Shown here one piece after another: positions 57,547 through 64,000 of a stretch of DNA of 64,000 bases. Source of the DNA: Rhizobium sp. J15. Its GTDB lineage: Bacteria; Pseudomonadota; Alphaproteobacteria; Rhizobiales; Rhizobiaceae. The stretch spans positions 124,001-188,000 of the forward strand of contig NZ_NWSX01000002.1 of assembly GCF_002531825.1 (NCBI RefSeq), given 5' to 3'. Positions within the stretch are counted from its first letter, which is position 1. The number at the start of each line of letters is the position of its first letter. The notes beneath the pieces were generated by a model. That model made no database searches and was not told the origin of the DNA. It saw only the letters and a list, made by a program, of their open reading frames with translations. The translations under genes were made by a program, and so were the position numbers.

Positions 57547-58392
57547 TCAGCTCGCCTTCTTGTGATCCAGCCGCGGCTGCTGCTGCGGTGCGCTGGTCTG
57601 CTCTTCCGGATAGCTGAGAATTCTCTCGCGCCGGCGGAAGCGGTATCGCAGCACGTGGAAGAGGAAGACCGGAATGCCGATGATGTAGCGGCGCCAGAGG
57701 CGCGCCGGTTCCTGTATCAGGCGATAGGCCCATTCCATGCGCATCATCCGCACCGTCTTCGGGGCGCGCGGAACAGCGCCGGAGACGAAGTCGAAGAGCG
57801 CGCCCACCGTCAGCACCAGGCGCGCATGATCGGCGCGGATATTGTCGTGAACCCATTTCTCCTGCAGCGGCGTTCCCATGCCGACGATCAGGATATCGAG
57901 CTTCTGGCGCTCGATCTCCTCGATGACCGGGCCGGAATTGACCTTGTCGAAATAGCCGTCGGAAACGACGACGAACTCGTGCCAGGGCGTGTGCTTGCGG
58001 AAGTTTTCCGCCGCCGCCTCGACGACCGAACGCGTGCCGCCGATGAGACCGATACGGCGCGGAGCCTCCATGAAGGTGAGGAAGGCCGGCACGAAATCGG
58101 TGCCGTTCAGATTGGCGGGAAACGGCCCGCCATGGGCGATCTGCGACGCGATGTTGAGGCCGATGCCGTCAGGCAGAACGAGATTGTGCGACATGATCCG
58201 ATAATATTCGTCGTCGCGCAGCGCCGTCAGCATATTGTGGGCGTTGACGAAGCAAACCACGGTCTGGCCGACCGGAATCGAAGCCAACTCGTTGATGAAA
58301 ACGAGGGCATCATCCCAGCCGAGATCGCATACCGGCAGATCGAAAATCGTCCGCCGCGATGCGAGCACCGCGAAGTTTGCAATCAGATTCAT
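57547..58392 (-). CDS. WecG/TagA/CpsF-family glycosyltransferase
   Basis: 281 residues from the ATG at 58392, which follows AGGAGG. GT26 signatures: FVNAHNMLTALRDDEYY, LPDGIGLNIAS, RIGLIGGTRSVVEAAAENF, DILIVGMGTPLQEKWV and the C-terminal RMEWAYRLIQEPARLWRRY. Family members transfer ManNAc, ManNAcA or glucose-type sugars to lipid-linked intermediates at the inner membrane. Followed 171 bp later by the Wzz-like gene, so likely the same pathway. Donor and acceptor unknown. Confidence 0.9.
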   Translation of the reverse strand: MNLIANFAVLASRRTIFDLPVCDLGWDDALVFINELASIPVGQTVVCFVNAHNMLTALRDDEYYRIMSHNLVLPDGIGLNIASQIAHGGPFPANLNGTDFVPAFLTFMEAPRRIGLIGGTRSVVEAAAENFRKHTPWHEFVVVSDGYFDKVNSGPVIEEIERQKLDILIVGMGTPLQEKWVHDNIRADHARLVLTVGALFDFVSGAVPRAPKTVRMMRMEWAYRLIQEPARLWRRYIIGIPVFLFHVLRYRFRRRERILSYPEEQTSAPQQQPRLDHKKAS

Positions 58393-58636
58393 TCCAACCT
58401 CCTGCCGAGGGTGCGTCATGCGCCCGATATCCCGGAAAACAAGCCCATACTTCCGCACCGGAGGTCTCGAAAGGACCGGTCGCGTCACGCCGGGAGGGCG
58501 TCGCCCCCGATCACGGGAAGGCAGCGCAGACCAAGCTGTGATGCTTGGTATAACAGGACGGTTTCAAACAACCCTTAGGAAAATTCTTCGGATTTCCATG
58601 CTCGCATAAGTGGTTTGTTAACCACGCGCGCCAACG

Positions 58637-58665
58637 CAAAACGGCGCCCTTCGGCGCCGCCTTTT
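58637..58665 (-). terminator. Flagellar operon terminator
   Basis: On the minus strand, GGCGGCGCC-GAAG-GGCGCCGTTTTGCG forms a strong GC stem followed by a short U-run, 21 bp past the last flagellar-cluster gene. The rest of the gap 58393-58685 holds no ORF I would call. Confidence 0.75.
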
Positions 58666-58685
58666 CATCGATGATCGATGAGGTC

Positions 58686-59225
58686 TCAATGCGCGGCTGC
58701 TGCCGGCGCTTCCGCGGCCGGCGCGGCCTCGACGATCTTGACGGGACTGCCGACCTTCGACGGCTTGCCGGCGGCACCCTGCTTGACGTCCTCCTTGGAG
58801 AGGTAGTCGAGCTGCTCAAGCATCACTTCGGCGACATATTCGCCACCGAGGCGCTCGTTCATGCCCTTCTTGACCGCCTCGCGGAAGGCCTGCGGGTCGA
58901 AGGATTTGACGTGGGCGATATCGACCATCTTGTTGCCGACGAGCAGGCTGAAAAGCTCGTCCGTCGTCATCTCGGTCAAAGGCAGCGTCACGCCTTTCAG
59001 CATTTCCTTGTTCATCATGAAGGAAACGCGGCCGAGGAAGTAACCGGTGACAGCACCGTCGCCGATGATCGGAACCGTGATCGTTTCACCCTTGACCAGC
59101 TCGAGCGCGCTCTGCTTGGAATCCGTTGCCACAGGCGCCGGCGCGGTCGCCAGGTACACCGAAAAATAAACGGAAGCCAAGGTAATGGCGCAGACCCAGA
59201 CACCGGTGAGGACGAGCTTGATCAT
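58686..59225 (-). CDS. Conserved protein of the flagellar operon, membrane-anchored
   Basis: 179 residues. One N-terminal membrane helix (LVLTGVWVCAITLASVYFSVY) precedes a probable periplasmic domain (ITVPIIGDGAVTGYFLGRVSF) and an Ala/Pro-rich C-terminus. Layout recalls FliL-like proteins but similarity is not clear. The start overlaps the preceding gene's stop (TGATG), so it belongs to the operon. Probably assists motility; function unproven. Confidence 0.7.
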   Translation of the reverse strand: MIKLVLTGVWVCAITLASVYFSVYLATAPAPVATDSKQSALELVKGETITVPIIGDGAVTGYFLGRVSFMMNKEMLKGVTLPLTEMTTDELFSLLVGNKMVDIAHVKSFDPQAFREAVKKGMNERLGGEYVAEVMLEQLDYLSKEDVKQGAAGKPSKVGSPVKIVEAAPAAEAPAAAAH

Positions 59226-59590
59226 CAGTTTCCACGCGCGGCGAATTGTTCCTGGGAATAGGTGCCGTCAGCATCGGCATCCTGAACCGCATTCTTCAGG
59301 AGGTCGGCCACGGCGCGAACCGCTTCGAGATGCGCCTCGACGCGGCGGGCATTGAGAACCAGCTTCTTTTTCAGGCCGTGCAGCTGATCGAGATGGGCAG
59401 CGGCGAGCTCGGCCGGATCGGTGTCGCGGAAAAGCATCGACAGCTCATAGAGGCAGCGGCTCTTGTGCGCGTTGGAGACCTTGAGATCGAACTGCGGGTC
59501 GCTGCCGATCCGGGTGTTCTCATTGTCGATGATCATTTCGAGGCGTCCGAGAACGGATTTGATCCTGTATTCGTTCGAAACTATTTCCAT
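59225..59590 (-). CDS. FlgN-like flagellar operon protein
   Basis: 121 residues, all helical (RIKSVLGRLEMIIDNENTRI, AHLDQLHGLKKKLVLNARRVEAHLEAVRAVADLL), the size and character of FlgN-type export chaperones for hook-filament junction proteins. GAGGG precedes the ATG. It overlaps the next gene by one base. Assignment rests on size, helical content and operon position. Confidence 0.6.
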   Translation of the reverse strand: MEIVSNEYRIKSVLGRLEMIIDNENTRIGSDPQFDLKVSNAHKSRCLYELSMLFRDTDPAELAAAHLDQLHGLKKKLVLNARRVEAHLEAVRAVADLLKNAVQDADADGTYSQEQFAARGN

Positions 59591-59601
59591 TGTACCCTCG
59601 G

Positions 59602-60165
59602 TTATGCGTCGCTTGCGTTCTTGGCTTCGGCGGTCGGCGTGCCAAAGGTCTTGCGCTGGAAGTCGTCGATCATGCCGAGCGCGGTGTTGCGGTCGTCATT
59701 ATCGGTCGAAGCATTGACGATCTTGCCTTCCTGCCGGCGCAAGAGTTCGCCGTACATCTGCTTGGCGATGCCGATGCCGTCACCCTTGGCCATGGTGTTG
59801 CCGAGCTGTTCGGCCATCATGCCCTTCCAGATGTCGCCGGTCGCGCCCTTGCCGTAGACGTCTTCGCTTTCGCTCGGCAGCATGGACTTGACGAAATTCT
59901 GCAGAACCATGGCCTCGAACTTCCGGTAGCTTTCCGGAACTTCCTCGGTCTTGGTGCGATTCTGGATGTTGGAGAGACCGCTCTTCTGGCCGATATGGTC
60001 GAGAACGTCGACCGTATTGGAGAAGCCCTTGCCATTCTCGGCGAGGCTCGTGGCGGCAAAGGCCGCGCGGTTTGCCTTCAATTTTTCCTGGGCCACCTGA
60101 ACCTCCATGGGGTCGGCAGCTTTGACAACGTCCAGGACCAGATCACTGGGGGGCGAAATAGCCAC
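59602..60165 (-). CDS. flgJ: FlgJ-type rod-binding protein (no muramidase domain)
   Basis: 187 residues from a GTG at 60165 (GAGGA upstream). The core YRKFEAMVLQNFVKSMLPSESEDVYGKGATGDIWKGMMAEQLGNTMAKG matches the rod-binding N-terminal domain of FlgJ in pattern. Alphaproteobacterial versions lack the peptidoglycan hydrolase half, which a separate enzyme would supply. It caps the growing rod in the periplasm. Confidence 0.8.
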   Translation of the reverse strand: MAISPPSDLVLDVVKAADPMEVQVAQEKLKANRAAFAATSLAENGKGFSNTVDVLDHIGQKSGLSNIQNRTKTEEVPESYRKFEAMVLQNFVKSMLPSESEDVYGKGATGDIWKGMMAEQLGNTMAKGDGIGIAKQMYGELLRRQEGKIVNASTDNDDRNTALGMIDDFQRKTFGTPTAEAKNASDA

Positions 60166-60196
60166 GTTACAATCCTCTAAATTAAGATCGTAACGA

Positions 60197-60610
60197 CTAT
60201 GGTTTTTGAAGCTTGCTGGAGGCTGGCGTTGCGAATTGCTGGTCGATCACATCATAGACGGCATTGTCGTCGGCCTCGCGGCGCTCGGCCTCCAGCGCCT
60301 CTTTCATGCCGCCTTCCAGGCGATCGCCCTTGGCGCGCTCGCGGGTCAGCCGCATCTCGTGAACCTGCTGCATGCCGGTCAGCTGCTGGTCCTTGATGGT
60401 GAGCCTGCCGAATCGGTCGGCGTAATTCTGCGAGAAGGCGTGGTGAACGGGGTCCATCGAGCCGAGCGCAACGATGACATCGTCCATCGCGGCATTGACC
60501 TCGACGCGCTGACGGCTGGTTTCGGCCAGGTCGTTCTCCGCCATCCTCTCGATATGCCGCTGTACCGACAGTAGACGCTTGAGTTTTTGGGAGCGGCTCT
60601 TCTCGATCAT
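60197..60610 (-). CDS. FliJ-like coiled-coil flagellar protein
   Basis: 137 residues from the ATG at 60610, with GAGG upstream and 7 bp after the fliR stop. Strongly charged helices (SQKLKRLLSVQRHIERMAENDL, EMRLTRERAKGDRLEGGM) suggest a coiled coil like FliJ, the export-apparatus stalk chaperone. Sequence identity to FliJ is not evident by eye; placement in the export operon supports it. Confidence 0.55.
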   Translation of the reverse strand: MIEKSRSQKLKRLLSVQRHIERMAENDLAETSRQRVEVNAAMDDVIVALGSMDPVHHAFSQNYADRFGRLTIKDQQLTGMQQVHEMRLTRERAKGDRLEGGMKEALEAERREADDNAVYDVIDQQFATPASSKLQKP

Positions 60611-60617
60611 ATCAGCC

Positions 60618-61370
60618 TCATCGCCCGATATAGATCGAATCAAAGGCCTGGCCGAACTGGCTGACCAGGGCCGCGACCGAGACATAAAACAGGAAGAGCC
60701 CGCCCATCAGCAGATAGGGCGTGGAAATGAAATAGACCGGGATCTGCGGTGCCAGCTTGTTGATGAAGCCGATCGAGACGTTGAAGATCATGCCGTAGAT
60801 CAGGAAGGGGCTCGACAGCCGCAGCATGATGTAGGTCGTCTGTTCCAGCGTGTCGGTGAAGGAGATCAACGTCGCGCGCATCTGCACCAGGCCGCCGAAC
60901 GGCATGGTCGTGTAGGAATCGATCAGCGCGCGGAAGACGATGTGGTGGAAATCCATGATGAAGAGAATCATCATGCCGGCGAAGGTGATGAAAGCCGAAA
61001 GGCTGGTCTCCGGCGAGTCTTCGATGACGTCGGCGGAGCCCGGCTGGGTATAGCCGACCATCATGGCGATGATGGAGGCGGCAAACTGCATGCCGAGCGT
61101 GTAGATCCTTGCCAGCATGCCGTACATCACGCCGATCAGCGTCTCGCTGAAGATCAGGCCGATATAGGTCCCCGCCCCCGTGTGGATTGCGGGGTAGACG
61201 GTGTCCCAGAGCAGCGGCATGACGGCGATCGAGAGAGCGCCCGCGATGAAGACGCGCAGCTGTTCGGGCACGCGCGCCGAGGAAAAACCCGGAAGAGCCA
61301 GGACACAGCCGCCGATCCGGCAGAAAACCAGAAACAGCGCGAGAACGGTCCCTTGCGGGTCTGTTATCAT
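60618..61370 (-). CDS. fliR: Flagellar export protein FliR
   Basis: 250 residues with six or more membrane helices. Opens [20 protein letters not shown] and contains [23 protein letters not shown], typical of FliR/SctT. Part of the FliPQR export gate at the base of the flagellum. The start overlaps the flhA stop by 4 bp. Confidence 0.95.
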   Translation of the reverse strand: MITDPQGTVLALFLVFCRIGGCVLALPGFSSARVPEQLRVFIAGALSIAVMPLLWDTVYPAIHTGAGTYIGLIFSETLIGVMYGMLARIYTLGMQFAASIIAMMVGYTQPGSADVIEDSPETSLSAFITFAGMMILFIMDFHHIVFRALIDSYTTMPFGGLVQMRATLISFTDTLEQTTYIMLRLSSPFLIYGMIFNVSIGFINKLAPQIPVYFISTPYLLMGGLFLFYVSVAALVSQFGQAFDSIYIGR

Positions 61371-63454
61371 GAAATAGAGCCCAAAATCTTTATCTCGATG
61401 CCCTTGGCCAGCTCGACATGCGACAGGACCGGCAGCGTAGCGAACAGCCGTTCGATGATCATGCGCACATAGGAGCGTGTTTCGGGCGACGTGACAAGTG
61501 CGAATGGCAGGCCGCGATCCATGAACTCACGGATAACTTTGGTGGCCTGCTCGCTGAACTCTTCCAGACTGCGGGGATCGATGTCGAATTCGATCACCTC
61601 GCCCTTGGCGTCGCGCTTCAGCGCCTGATGGAAGGCGAGATCCCACTTGCTGCCCAATCTCAGCACGCGCAGCACGCCGTTGTCGGCGAGATCGCCGCAG
61701 AGCTGCTGGGCCATGCGGATGCGAACATGCTCGACGATCTGCTCGGTCTTCCTGACATGCGGGGCTAGCTCGGCGACCGCTTCGAGAATGAGATGCAGGT
61801 TGCGGATCGAGACGCGCTCGGCAAGCAGCAGCTTCAGCACTGCCTGCAGGCCGGAATAGGACATGTGCGACGAGCAGATTTCGTCGGCAAGCTTCTTGTA
61901 TTCGGGATCGAGGCGATCGATCAGCACCTTGACGTCCTTATAGGACAGGAGCTGCGGCAGGTTGTTGCGGATGACCTCGCTCATATGCGTCAGCACGACG
62001 GAGACGTTGTCGATCGGCTGGAAGCCTTCGCGTTTCAGATCGTCGGCAAAGTTTTCAAGGATTGAGACGGCAGGCATGCCGAAGGCGGGTTCGCGGATTT
62101 CGTCGCCCGGAATGCTCGGCTTGCGGCCGGCGCCTGTGACAACGAGGACTTCGCCGACGCGCAGCAGGTTCGAGGCCACCGTCGTGCCGTGGATGCGGAT
62201 CTGGTAGGACTTCTCGGCGATGCCGATATCGTCGGTGACCTTGATCTCAGGCACGACGAAGCCGTATTGCGTGGCGAACTTCTTGCGCATCTTGCCGACG
62301 CGGAAGGCGAGTTCCTGATGGGCGCCGAGCAGCCGGGTCGAAACCATCTTGCCGAGCGCGAGTTCGATCTCGGAAGTGCGTAGCACGGATTTGACCGAGT
62401 CCTTTTCCAGCTCCTTGCTCTGGACGACCTTTTTCTCCTCCTGTTCGCGGCGAAGCTTGTTTTCAGCCTCGACCTGGCGCGGGATGAACCAGGCGCCGAA
62501 AGCGAGAAGACCGCCGAGAACCGTGAAGGGAATGGTGGGCAGGCCCGGCATCAGGCCGAGAACGAACATCAGCACGGCCGAGACCGAGAGCGCGCGCGGA
62601 TAGCCGCTCAACTGGTTGACGACCGCCTGGTCGGTGGAGCCGGTGGTGCCGCCGCGGGAGACGAGCAGGCCGGCTGCGAGCGAGACGATGAGGGCAGGCA
62701 TCTGCGAGACGAGGCCGTCGCCGACGGAGAGCTTGACGAAAACATCGGCCGCTTCGCCGATCGGCATGCCATGGCGGAAATAGCCGATGATGATGCCGCC
62801 GAAGACGTTGATGGCGGTGATGATGAGGCCGGCGACCGCATCGCCTCGTACGAACTTCGACGCACCGTCCATCGCACCGAAGAAGGAGCTTTCCTCTTCG
62901 AGCTCCCTGCGCCGGCGCTGGGCTTCCTTCTCGTCGATGATGCCGGCCGAGAGATCGGCGTCGATCGACATCTGCTTGCCGGGGATGGCATCGAGCGTGA
63001 AACGCGCGCCGACTTCTGCGATACGCGTGGCGCCCTTAGTGATGACGATGAAGTTGATGGTGATGAGGATCAGGAAGACGATCAGACCGATGACGAAGTC
63101 GCCCGACATCACCAAGCTTGCGAAACCGGCGATGACGCCGCCGGCCGCATCGTGGCCCTCGTTGCCGTGGGACAGGATGACGCGGGTCGTGGCAATGTTC
63201 AGCGCCAGCCGGGTCATCGTCGCGATCAGCAGAATGGTCGGAAAGGACGAGAAATCGAGCGGCTTCTGGATCCACAGCGCGACCATCAAGATCAGCACCG
63301 AGAAGGCGATCGAGAAGGCCAGCCCCATATCGATCAGGAACGGCGGGATCGGCAGGAAGAGAATGCAGATGATGACGATGATGCCGAGGGCAAAACCGAC
63401 ATCGCGCAGGCTCGGGGCGACTTTCGGAAGGGGGAGTGCGGGTGGTTGCGCCAT
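61367..63454 (-). CDS. flhA: Flagellar export protein FlhA
   Basis: 695 residues. An N-terminal membrane domain with about eight helices carries the FHIPEP-region sequence [19 protein letters not shown] large cytoplasmic domain (about 360-695) includes [16 protein letters not shown] and the C-terminal [19 protein letters not shown]. FlhA forms the nonameric export ring that docks chaperone-substrate complexes and uses proton motive force. Confidence 0.97.
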   Translation of the reverse strand: MAQPPALPLPKVAPSLRDVGFALGIIVIICILFLPIPPFLIDMGLAFSIAFSVLILMVALWIQKPLDFSSFPTILLIATMTRLALNIATTRVILSHGNEGHDAAGGVIAGFASLVMSGDFVIGLIVFLILITINFIVITKGATRIAEVGARFTLDAIPGKQMSIDADLSAGIIDEKEAQRRRRELEEESSFFGAMDGASKFVRGDAVAGLIITAINVFGGIIIGYFRHGMPIGEAADVFVKLSVGDGLVSQMPALIVSLAAGLLVSRGGTTGSTDQAVVNQLSGYPRALSVSAVLMFVLGLMPGLPTIPFTVLGGLLAFGAWFIPRQVEAENKLRREQEEKKVVQSKELEKDSVKSVLRTSEIELALGKMVSTRLLGAHQELAFRVGKMRKKFATQYGFVVPEIKVTDDIGIAEKSYQIRIHGTTVASNLLRVGEVLVVTGAGRKPSIPGDEIREPAFGMPAVSILENFADDLKREGFQPIDNVSVVLTHMSEVIRNNLPQLLSYKDVKVLIDRLDPEYKKLADEICSSHMSYSGLQAVLKLLLAERVSIRNLHLILEAVAELAPHVRKTEQIVEHVRIRMAQQLCGDLADNGVLRVLRLGSKWDLAFHQALKRDAKGEVIEFDIDPRSLEEFSEQATKVIREFMDRGLPFALVTSPETRSYVRMIIERLFATLPVLSHVELAKGIEIKILGSIS

Positions 63455-63544
63455 GACGATTCCGTCTCTTCATGAGAGGAGGCGGACTGAGGTCCGCCCA
63501 ATTCGGATCGAGAATTAAATGGCGAAGCTTGCGCGAAGGTGGCT

Positions 63545-63811
63545 CTAGAAGCCGGACTGGATGCGCGAGAAGACGAGATTGGTAAAAATCGAGATCTGCG
63601 AGCCGACGAAGGGAGCGGTGACGCCGACGGTGATGAGCACGGCGACGATCTTCGGCACGAAGGTCAGCGTCGCTTCCTGCACCTGGGTCAGCGCCTGGAT
63701 CAAGGCAATGACGAGACCCACCACCATCGCAGCGATGACCGCGGGACCGGCAGCGATCAGCACGGTCCAGATTGCGGCCTGGAACAGATCCAATGCATCA
63801 GCTTCATTCAT
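63545..63811 (-). CDS. fliQ: Flagellar export protein FliQ
   Basis: 88 residues with two membrane helices (IWTVLIAAGPAVIAAMVVGLVIAL and KIVAVLITVGVTAPFVG regions) joined by IQALTQVQEATLTFVPK, the invariant FliQ loop. Part of the FliPQR gate. Lies between flgD and flhA. Confidence 0.95.
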   Translation of the reverse strand: MNEADALDLFQAAIWTVLIAAGPAVIAAMVVGLVIALIQALTQVQEATLTFVPKIVAVLITVGVTAPFVGSQISIFTNLVFSRIQSGF

Positions 63812-63890
63812 CCGAAGGCAACCTCATATCGCCTTGAAGCGGCCCCGCCATTACCGGGCCGCATTGGTTGGCATCAACAGGCGCGTCGCA

Positions 63891-64000
63891 TCAGGAGCTG
63901 CTGCTCGGAGCCTCGTCGGCAATGGTGATTCCCGCCTGCACGAGTATCTTACCGCCATCCGTGGTCGTCGCAATGATGCCGTCGGAATAAACCTTGACGG
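63891..64000 (-). CDS. flgD: Flagellar hook assembly protein FlgD, C-terminal end (partial)
   Basis: The last 35 codons of a frame entering from the right edge, ending TGA at 63891-63893. The visible tail (VKVYSDGIIATTTDGGKILV, then an Ala/Ser-rich end) fits a beta-rich C-terminus like that of rhizobial FlgD, which precedes fliQ in this gene order. A GCGGCCC/GGGCCGC hairpin lies just downstream (about 63845-63863). Identification depends mostly on context. Confidence 0.6.
   Translation of the reverse strand, partial: VKVYSDGIIATTTDGGKILVQAGITIADEAPSSSS

Overview
The window looks like chromosomal DNA of a fast-growing rhizobium, most likely Rhizobium in the etli/leguminosarum/phaseoli group. 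The evidence is high GC, alphaproteobacterial codon use, a RirA-type iron regulator next to a dppABCDF operon, a CbrA-like cell-cycle kinase beside a phasin gene, the alpha-glucoside cluster aglREFGAK, zwf-pgl-edd, and an alphaproteobacterial flagellar operon with flgD, fliQ, flhA and fliR together. The gene order in several blocks matches what I remember of Sinorhizobium meliloti; that comparison is from memory and was not run.

Layout. 1-2 kb: a TPR secreted protein, an ECF sigma factor and its membrane anti-sigma factor, which runs off the left edge. 2-5.5 kb: a type III polyketide synthase overlapping an isoprenylcysteine-methyltransferase-like membrane enzyme, then a DadA-like oxidase and a convergent gluconokinase. 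5.5-12 kb: dppABCDF (peptide/5-aminolevulinate import) and rirA, whose promoter carries an Irr-type iron control element over the -35 box. 12-16.5 kb: mmsA, a monooxygenase-LysR pair, small proteins, tRNA-His and phasin. 16.6-29 kb: the 1268-residue kinase CbrA, acetoacetyl-CoA synthetase, an AsmA-like protein and the polyamine ABC operon potFGHI. 29-31.3 kb: an ScfR/RamB-type regulator facing a wrecked isocitrate lyase gene (aceA) and a small conserved ORF. 31.4-41.8 kb: a LysR regulator, two large chemoreceptors, a flavoprotein, and a glutamine-synthetase-like/PuuB-like pair. 41.9-46 kb: zwf-pgl-edd. 46-54.5 kb: a PilZ-like protein and the agl cluster with two palindromic operators. 54.6-58.4 kb: folD, a Wzz/GumC-like protein and a WecG-type glycosyltransferase. 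58.7-64 kb: the distal part of a flagellar export operon.

How it fits together. Sugar catabolism follows the Entner-Doudoroff route: AglEFGK imports alpha-glucosides, AglA hydrolyses them, Zwf-Pgl-Edd take glucose-6-phosphate to KDPG, and gluconokinase feeds the same pathway. Carbon storage is represented by phasin and acetoacetyl-CoA synthetase. Putrescine-type amines may be imported by PotFGHI and degraded by the PuuA/PuuB-like pair. Motility is represented by flagellar export genes, two chemoreceptors, and CbrA.

The most notable observations are the decayed aceA beside an apparently intact ScfR regulator, the iron-control architecture at rirA, the two-gene polyketide module, perfect intercistronic hairpins after all three solute-binding-protein genes (dppA, potF, aglE), paired TGC-N3-GCA boxes at the phasin promoter, and a structured region ending in a terminator downstream of acsA2. 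I saw no CRISPR array, insertion sequence, prophage or defence island.
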